38,411 nucleotides of DNA from the NCBI GenBank assembly GCA_015478945.1, contig JABUQX010088642.1, forward strand, positions 1 through 38,411, read 5' to 3'. The DNA is from Trachelipus rathkii (Eukaryota > Arthropoda > Malacostraca > Isopoda > Trachelipodidae). Under the pieces are notes generated by a model, which searched no databases, was not told where the DNA came from, and worked only from the letters and a program-made list of their open reading frames with translations. Positions 30,585 to 38,411 of the stretch are shown here, piece after piece. The position numbers and the translations under genes are program-made. Every line of letters begins with the position of its first letter. Within the stretch, counting starts at the first letter, position 1.

Positions 30585-31260
30585 ATTATACTATATATAT
30601 TATCATATTATATTAGGAAAAAAAATTCTCATTTAGATTACATTTTCTAAAGCGACTTCAAAACAAATGTCGAAGACTTGTGTTGGTGTGCATATATCTC
30701 GCATCAAACTCCCAATAATATATTAATATATAGTATAACTAACTATATAATTAGTAAGAGTAAATTAATATATAACATCAAAAAATAAATACAATATATA
30801 TATAACATCTATATATATAATACATAAAAGCTATATATATAGTCTATAATATATATAATTATATTATAACTATATAATAATCACCTAAAAATAATAATAT
30901 ATAAAATACATATATCAAACTTAAAAATATAAATATAATAAATACATTTTTTAACAATGAAATATAATAATATATATATATATATAAATATATAATATAT
31001 ATAAAATATAAATATAATAAAATAAGATAATATTATAATATAATATATAATAATATTAAAATATATATAAAATAAATATATATAATATATAATATATAAT
31101 ACAATATAAATATAATAGAATAAATATTATAATATAATAAATAATATATAATAAATATAATAAAAAAAAAAAGAATAATATAGAATATAATAATATATAT
31201 AATATACTACAAATGAAAAACGCAAAAATAAGACATATAGAAAATACAAAATAACGACAA
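30481..31260. repeat. A/T-only low-complexity field
   Basis: TA, AAT and TATAA repeats, with only isolated G or C bases apart from a small island at 30610-30715. Minus-strand frames over it are Ile/Tyr-rich artefacts. Confidence 0.8.
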
Positions 31261-31800
31261 AATAATAAATATAAAAATAATATCTAGACCTAAGAGTACG
31301 CAGCTGACGCTCTCGATGCAACAAACACATCAAGATCCTGACGAAACTGTCTCTCGTTTGTTAGTCCTGAAGAAAAGGACGTTGAATGAGAAAGTTGTTT
31401 CTTTCTAAATTGAAAGAAAAGAAATCGACGAAGCGACATCATGAGAAGAGAAGTCCGCACTCTAATACAACTTCATATGAAACCATACGAAGTTGTAAGT
31501 CCAAAATAGACTCCTTCATTTTAGAATGTGTTGAGATTTAACGGACAGTTTCAACATTTCTGAGAGAAGAAACCCTGCATCCCTGATTATTGTCACTGAG
31601 CGAAGATTGTTATATAGACCAATACATCTTCTGAGTCTTATTATTAAAGAAAGTCTATATCGCACACAAAGAAATTTCGGGAAGCTCTCTCATCTCAATA
31701 ATATTTATGAAAATTACCACACTCTTGGGTGGCTATATACTAATCAAATTACTCTAAATATACTGGAATAATATCATGACAAATATAATACAAGTCGGCC
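31261..31800. other. Unrecognised mixed-composition island
   Basis: About 500 bases of higher G+C content in the AT field, with stops in all frames. A local imperfect palindrome (tttctttctaaattgaaagaaaag) lies at 31399-31422. No family recognised. Confidence 0.4.
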
Positions 31801-33560
31801 CCAAAAATATATAAATAATAATAAATAACTAATTAAATAATAAATAAATATTTAATACATAAATAAAATAAAAATAATCAATAATAATCATAATAATTAA
31901 ACTCATCAAAATAAATACATAAATAAATAAAAATACTACAATAACTAAAATAATAATAACAATAGAATTAGAATAATAATATAAACAACAGTAAATAATA
32001 AAACTAATAATGGTTTTAGATACGAAAAACCAAATATTATATATAACCCAAATATATATATTATATAAAATAACAATAAATATAATCAGTGAATATATCA
32101 TATATATATAACATATATCATATAACATATAAATAATATACAATATATATAATAAACCACCTCTTATTATATATATATATATTTTATTGAACGGCATTAA
32201 CCTCAGTACAAATACAACATAATTAAATATATTTCCGCAAAACTTATTTAGATGAGTTTTCATCCTTTGATAGAACAATAAAATTCCACATCAGACAACA
32301 ATGAATATGAACAATTAATATTATTATATAAATACAAATAGTTAATAATAGAATATGAATGAATGCGTGCAGAACAGGTTTAAAGTAATACATAGCTAAA
32401 TAATAAATAATATAGTAAATAATAATAATAAATAAAATAATAATAATAATAATAATAACATAATAATGAATAAATATAATAAATAATAATAGAATAATAA
32501 TAAAAATATAAATGTAAATAATAATAATAATCGATGATAAATAAAATATAATAATAATAACATAAATATAATAATAAAGGAATAATGAATAAATAAATAC
32601 ATAATAATAATAAAATAATAATAAAAATAATAATAATAAATAATAAAAATAAATAATGAGATAATAATTAAAAATGGAATAAAAACAATAAGCAATTGAA
32701 AAAATCCTTAACCTAAAAATCGCAAAGATTCTGTCAGAAAATTGAACTAACTCATCTTGAAGGCATTGTGAAGCTAAGATATTGAAATAAAATAAATTTA
32801 GTTACGCAAAACAAATCAACTTTAATCACTTGAGGGAGAAATAATATTGAATAAATACAAACACAAAATTCCATATCAGAAGAACAAAAAGATTTACTAG
32901 ATGAAGTTCACTTATTGTATTGTGGAGGTTACACTCCACTATTTCAAGTGAAGAGTTAGTAATTAGAGTTTATCACAATGTAAGATAATATCATTCTCAC
33001 GAGCTTGTACAAGCTGAGATTTGTGTACAATCGAAGAGGAAAATACTATATAGAAAACATATAATAAAATATCAAATGTATTGTCACTCGTCAATTACTG
33101 AACAGAAAAGTTATACAGGAACGTCAATAACGATATAAGCTAAAATATATTAAAATAAAACTTAGACAATAGCGCAAATAATAGTAAAATATAAAATCAG
33201 TACCTATATATTATAAACTTACCCCTCGCAAGAATAATAACTCTATAACATCCAAAAACAATATTAAATAGACTCAAAAAAAATAAAAAATAAAATAAAT
33301 AAAATATACATAACAGAAAACTAATATTCAAATACGATATAATGAACAGAGCAGAAAATAATGACGTAAATAAATATATACAAGATATAATATACAATAT
33401 ATTTATATTTATATAATTAAATATATAATAATTATAATAAATTAATACTAAATATAATATATATAAATATATTATAATATATAAAAATAATATATATATA
33501 TAATTATATTATATATAAAAATTTTTGATGAAGAGTGGGGATTAAAAGTGGGAGGGCTGC
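31801..33560. repeat. AT- and AAT-rich low-complexity field
   Basis: Dominated by (AAT)n/(ATAA)n, densest at 32396-32700, with small unique islands at 32190-32390 and 32700-33170. The long minus-strand frames (32396-32695, 31829-32278) come from TTA/TAT codons and are not genes. Confidence 0.75.
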
Positions 33561-34228
33561 TTAATACCATTAGTATTCGATAAAGAAATATAACAAAAAG
33601 ATATTTATATAATAATTAAAAAAAATTATAATAATAATTGATAATATATAAATATTAATATTAAGCAGATAAATAATGATCGTAAAGTAGTAACAAGAAA
33701 ATATACAATAATTAATATAGATAACAGAAAAAAATAAAAATAACAGTATTATACCCCCACCCACTCCTCAACCGCCCGAACTAACTAACCAATAAAACGA
33801 CTAATCAGATACAACCCATACTAAAAACGTAACGCTCAACCATATACTCTAAAAAAGCCACGCCGCACCGTTTGTTAAAAAATAAATAAATTATTATACT
33901 AAATGAAACATAGAAAAATAAATAAAAACTAAAACTAAACATAAAACTACTAAGACATATTAATAAAAGAAACTACCAAAACTCAACCCTAAAAACCATA
34001 AAAAAATAAGATACTCAATAAAATATCAAATTGATATACCTGAGGAATTCGAACCACACCCACTCCACTGGGAAACGATAATAATATAAAACAAAAACAC
34101 AATATATCAAATTCAACTAAACTCCACTCAATAATAGCTGATGGAACAGATGATGAAAATATCTGACCGATAGACGAGGACCAGACAATGGACGAATGAT
34201 TAATTTGAAAGTATATATTTTAAAAAAT
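33561..34228. other. Unrecognised A-rich sequence
   Basis: A-rich, C-containing sequence with low T (33760-34150). No coding or element signal. Confidence 0.4.
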
Positions 34229-34303
34229 TTCTATTTTCTCCTCTCGTCTCTCATCTCTCTCATCTCTCTCTCCTCTCTCTCTCATCTCTCTCTCTCTCTC
34301 TTT
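34229..34303. repeat. (CT)n / (TCTC)n microsatellite
   Basis: Pyrimidine tract of CTCT units with scattered A and G interruptions, the only long CT array in the window. Confidence 0.9.
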
Positions 34304-35180
34304 ATATAATTAAATATAAAAATATAAATATATATAATAATAATATAATATAATATAAAATACTATAATATATTTAATTATAATAAATAATAATATAATA
34401 ATATTAACTAATTAATAATAATCCCAGTCAACCATCAATAACTAATAATAAATAATTAATATATAAATAACATATCAAATATAAAATATATAAATAATAT
34501 ATATAATATAACTAATATAATAATAAATAATTATATAATAATAATAATAATATAAAATATAATATAATATATAATATAAATAAAATATATATAATAATAC
34601 GAGTTAAATTAATATTATAATAATAATAAATAATATAATAATATATATATATAAATTATTATAATAAATATATATAAATAAATATATAATATATATATAG
34701 TAATACAATTATAAAGATATTATATGAAATAATACTAATAAATTAAAAGGCTTGATGACAGGGAGGGCACCGACAAATGCGGGGTTCAACCCACCGAACA
34801 CAATATTATTATAATAGCGTCATGAAAACTTTTGATTCGATAAGTCTATTAATAAATAATTGATAAATAATAATAGTAATATAATATTATAATAATAATA
34901 AATAATAAATAATAAATAAATAATAAATAATATAAATAATAAATAAATAATAAATAATAATAAAAAAATAATAATAATAAATAATTAAAAATAATAATAA
35001 AAAAATAATAATAATAATAATATAATAAATAAATGAATAATAAATAATAATAATATAATTAATAATAATAATAAATTAATCAAATAACTAAATCCTAAAA
35101 ATGCAATAATAAATCAAATAAGCTAACAATATAATAATACATCAAACAATAATCAACAATACAATAACTAAATCATAAAA
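34304..35180. repeat. (AAT)n / (ATAA)n field
   Basis: A/T-only repeat field, densest (AAT)n at 34860-35080, with one G+C-containing island at 34745-34850. Confidence 0.8.
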
Positions 35181-38100
35181 TAATAAGGAAACGCAGCGAA
35201 TAAAAGCATCACTCCGAAGGAAGCTGGATTCCAATACCTCGCATACCAGTTAGGAGATAAGTAACTCTATCTAAGAAGGGGCCACAGAATTTAAAACTCG
35301 AGACTGACGAAACACGATTAAGGTGGGACGCGTGATATTAGGCAGATAGCTGGCCTTACAGTAAGAGCATCAGATAAAGGCGCACTAAACACCGAAGCAC
35401 GTATAAAAAGAGAACATTTTTTATGTCGCGAATTAATCAATAATAAAATAATATAAATATATAATAATAAAATAAATAATCCCCTCTCACATAAATAACT
35501 ACTCAATCATATTAAGTAAATCGAAAAAAATAATAAAATAATAATCAGAATTAACTCATAAGCTGCAAAACAGTATTTATATGCAAAAAATCGAGGAAAG
35601 ACATAGTTTGATAGGTCACCGTAACGACGTTTACTTCAGGTACATGACTTCACTCGGCAAGAAATATATGTCGTATAAGATATTTAGACCAGGAACTTAT
35701 GTCAAAGGTTTCAAGTTAGCAGCAAGTATGATAACAAATTGGCTCCATCAAAATAAGAATAATGAATAGGAATGTATAAGATTTAAAAACGATAAGAGAT
35801 GGAGCTAGATTCTACAAGCTTGATGAGACACAAACATGAAGAGCCAGGTTCATCTCACTTCTTCAACTTAACTCTTTCTCTCCTCATATACCCTTGGTTC
35901 GCTAGTGCTTGCTCTCCTCGGCCATCAAGGCTAGAAGACTCTGCGGATGGGAGAAGCTGCGCGAAAAATCTATTCTCCTATCAACTGCGTTCGCCTAATT
36001 TCATATCAGCATAGAAATCGTCGCAAGGAATCACTCTACGCGCAGCAAAGAGTCCTTATCAATCTAACGTACAGCTGAAACGAGCTAAACCTCCTTGGTT
36101 GCTCCTACTGACGAAATTCTCCCACCTGGCCTCTAGCCACAAAACTCTCATTAGCAACTTCAGTTAATCTGCCATCTACCTCTATATCAGATCTGATGGT
36201 ACTGAATTGCATAATTCCTCCAACTGAAAGAAAGAGAACCAAATCTCTTCGCCTCCTAATTTCCTCATAATACAAACCGGATTATCATAGGCAATCCTCT
36301 TCCTACTCGCTATTCCTCTCAGGTGTCACTACGCCTTTGCCTCGTGATTACATTTATGGCTGAAATGTATGGGCCCCTGAAATCTACATGAACGATATAG
36401 AAGGTGGGTGCCGGATGGCATTCCTCCGAAGTTTATGAAGGAAGTGTGCTTCCGATGCTATCCCAGCACCCTCGTATCAACGTAATACATCTCTATGCAC
36501 AAATCTAAGCACTTTCCAAAAAAAAAACACACACAAAAAAAAAACTCACTGTAAAATGGAAGAACGCAACAAGACCTTCAAATTCCCCACTAATTCCGAA
36601 AAAGAGAAAGCTACTGATAAAATCCTCTAACCATATCGCCCATATACTCATAACACATGTGTATCTACATATAAGCAATCTTGAACACACCATTATTAAC
36701 ATCTTACTCTCAACCATATAAGCATTATCTGGCACGACTAATTCCACTCCGCACAAATAGATAACAGTTTTCGAGAGCAAAAGAACTGCAGCATGTCTAC
36801 AAGAAGGCGAAAATATACTTTTCCACTATCAACAACACGAATTATCATGGTTTTCCGCTCTTAGGAACCTCAACGAAGAGCGATCTCTGACGAAACAAAC
36901 CAACCAAAAAATAAGGTAGGCGCAAAACCCAAATTAATTAAGACAAAAAATAATAACAAAGCATGTTGATAAGTTATAGCACGCGTACTCGACTCTACCA
37001 AGACTCACCTCTGGTGCTTATCCTATACAATTCCAATATATACACCCTATGTCATAGTAATTTCTTACAAAATCGCTCCAGATGTCGGCTGTACGCTTGA
37101 TGGCAAACACAAAAAACCAAGCGGATGACTCCTCTCTCCACTTCTCTTATGCATTATTACTGTTTACATCATATTTAGCAATGTCCTCCTCACTCCTACT
37201 TTCTCTCTCCATACTTATACAATTCAATCGAGATGCTACACCATCTCCACATCATAACTATATCATACATACACTAATAGATCATGACTCGAACCATTCA
37301 TTCTTCAACTCAACTCTATACAATCTGACTCCACTCCTATCTTACCTCTCTCAAAGAACCCTCTACCTTAACGTCTATAAATCTTTGCCAGATCATACTC
37401 CTGATACTGGATGGATTTCCAGGATGGCCCAAAGAGTCGTTCTACAGAACTTGATGAAATTCAATTCTATATAAAAACAACCACACTTCTACAAATTCCA
37501 TCTCCAAAACACGACTTCTAACTTTCACCATACTCTTTCGACAGTTACTCTCGTCCTACCTGTTGACAAATATAAACATCCTTGGGCCATAATATAACAA
37601 AAAAAAAATGTCTAAGCAAAAACCTCACACACAAAAAGTGCTGGCAGGACCTCAAATAACTGGAAGTTCTGTTTAGACTGCAGACTTTTTTTCCTCTTCT
37701 CAGTAGCTCCAAATATACAAGGTTCTCATCCGCCACGTATGAAGTACTTGCTCTCATATTCTTGAGGAATGGAGGGAGGAGGCTCTTAGTTCTCACCCGG
37801 GTTATATGGACAGTTAGCGAGAAGTCAAAGGTCAAAAAGGAAACACTATAATAAACTTTTTTGTACTTATCCAGATTACACTAATAGACCCTCTATCTTT
37901 AGCGGCGCGATTGTTGGTGCTCTTATCTGTATCTAATAGGTGCCCGCAGCGGAGGTGATCGACGGGAATTCTTCACTACGCACCACACCTTTCTATCGAC
38001 GCCGTACGTAAGCACAAGGAGAGTGATGTATCTGCGCTAACGAGTATTTGTTTACATTGGTACTCATCAGCAATAGTTCGACTGTGGTGCTTCTTCTTCC

Positions 38101-38250
38101 CACACACTCAATATATCTAGTATAGAAATTCATCTTCACATCTTCTGTATATATCCTGCACATAGATTTATCTTACTCCACTTTAAAGCCTGGGATCTGT
38201 TAGCTCACTAAAAGCGTAATTGACGCTATGAATGGTGAACTTTTGAGCGC
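35181..38250. other. Unrecognised unique-looking block
   Basis: About 3 kb of mixed composition. Frames of 60-130 codons exist (35581-35769 plus, 35799-36014 plus, 37082-37474 plus, 37545-37835 minus), but none shows a domain, splice structure or codon pattern I recognise. It could hold decayed element or host sequence that frame errors hide. Confidence 0.4.
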
Positions 38251-38253
38251 ACT

Positions 38254-38336
38254 ACACCTCTCTGAATAGGGCTTCTGCCCGTGAGGTGTGAATTAGAATA
38301 AAAGCTGAACAATTGCTAAAAAAAAAAAAAAAAAAA
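38254..38336 (+). mobile_element. Retroposed 3' end: hairpin, AATAAA and poly(A)
   Basis: A two-tier hairpin (outer stem ACACCTC 38254-38260 with GAGGTGT 38283-38289; inner stem GGGC 38269-38272 with GCCC 38277-38280, loop ttct) is followed by AATAAA at 38297-38302 and 19 consecutive A at 38318-38336. This spacing of a polyadenylation signal to an A tract is what a reverse-transcribed polyadenylated RNA leaves. The source RNA (processed pseudogene, SINE or LINE) and its 5' end are not identified. Confidence 0.55.
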
Positions 38337-38411
38337 CACTATGGCGCGCTTGTCTAGTACATACCTTTGCGACGATGGACTGAATCTCCAAGGCTCTCTC
38401 CATATCCACCA

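Noticed and set aside
32396..32695. 99-residue minus-strand frame with membrane-like composition
   Set aside because: Leu/Ile/Tyr/Phe runs come from an (AAT)n field; not a membrane protein.
37082..37474. 130-residue plus-strand frame in the right-hand block
   Set aside because: Longest frame there, but Ser/Leu-rich with no domain, no splice signals and sequence texture that suggests errors; not enough to call a gene.
38254..38290. tRNA-like hairpin
   Set aside because: Inner loop is four bases and the stems do not form a cloverleaf; better described as a 3'-end hairpin.

Overview
This window is eukaryotic, intron-type, transposon-packed DNA. I infer an arthropod, most likely a decapod crustacean: pure (AT)n arrays interrupt almost every block, (AAT)n is common, and the LINE, hAT, pogo, mariner and Penelope remnants are of kinds common in crustaceans. 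There are no bacterial operons, rRNAs, convincing tRNAs or CRISPR arrays. The only host coding sequence I can support is a short set of exons. Two (9521-9664 and 9757-9939, + strand, both phase 0) encode a domain resembling the DNA-binding region of the NRF1/Erect-wing transcription factor family. A third candidate exon (29852-30028, phase 0) lies about 19.9 kb downstream.

Region 1 (1-9000) is a nest of transposons: a LINE fragment (1343-1985 and about 8400-8830) with a Gypsy-type LTR retrotransposon body between its halves (about 1986-8380), itself split inside its reverse transcriptase by a 3.2-kb hAT DNA transposon (about 4222-7422). A second copy of the same hAT family, in opposite orientation, runs off the left edge (1-732). 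All are decayed by frameshifts and stops.

Region 2 (9000-22000) holds the two exons, then what appears to be a large intron. It contains a second LINE (10321-12060) carrying a palindromic hAT-like MITE, a pogo/Tigger-type transposase on the minus strand (14780-16545), two orphan LINE 3' ends, an unidentified inverted-repeat element with a GC-rich, hairpin-forming core (17508-18110), a CpG-containing stretch with NRF1-, YY1- and E-box-like sites (18290-18500), and a Tc1/mariner relic (19776 to about 21030).

Region 3 (22-28.6 kb and 30.4-38.4 kb) is AT-rich sequence that looks either highly scrambled or poorly polished. Little is recognisable beyond a frameshifted retroviral-type integrase core (24430-24870), an AAT-repeat field, a CT microsatellite and, at the far right, a hairpin plus AATAAA plus A19 tract like a retroposed 3' end. 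Between the two scrambled blocks, 28640-30030 is cleaner and carries a Penelope-like element directly abutting the third candidate exon.

How the parts relate: if the exon assignment holds, the window is mainly the inside of one host gene, an NRF1/EWG-like regulator, whose introns have been inflated by nested mobile elements and AT microsatellites. No transposon here has an intact reading frame.
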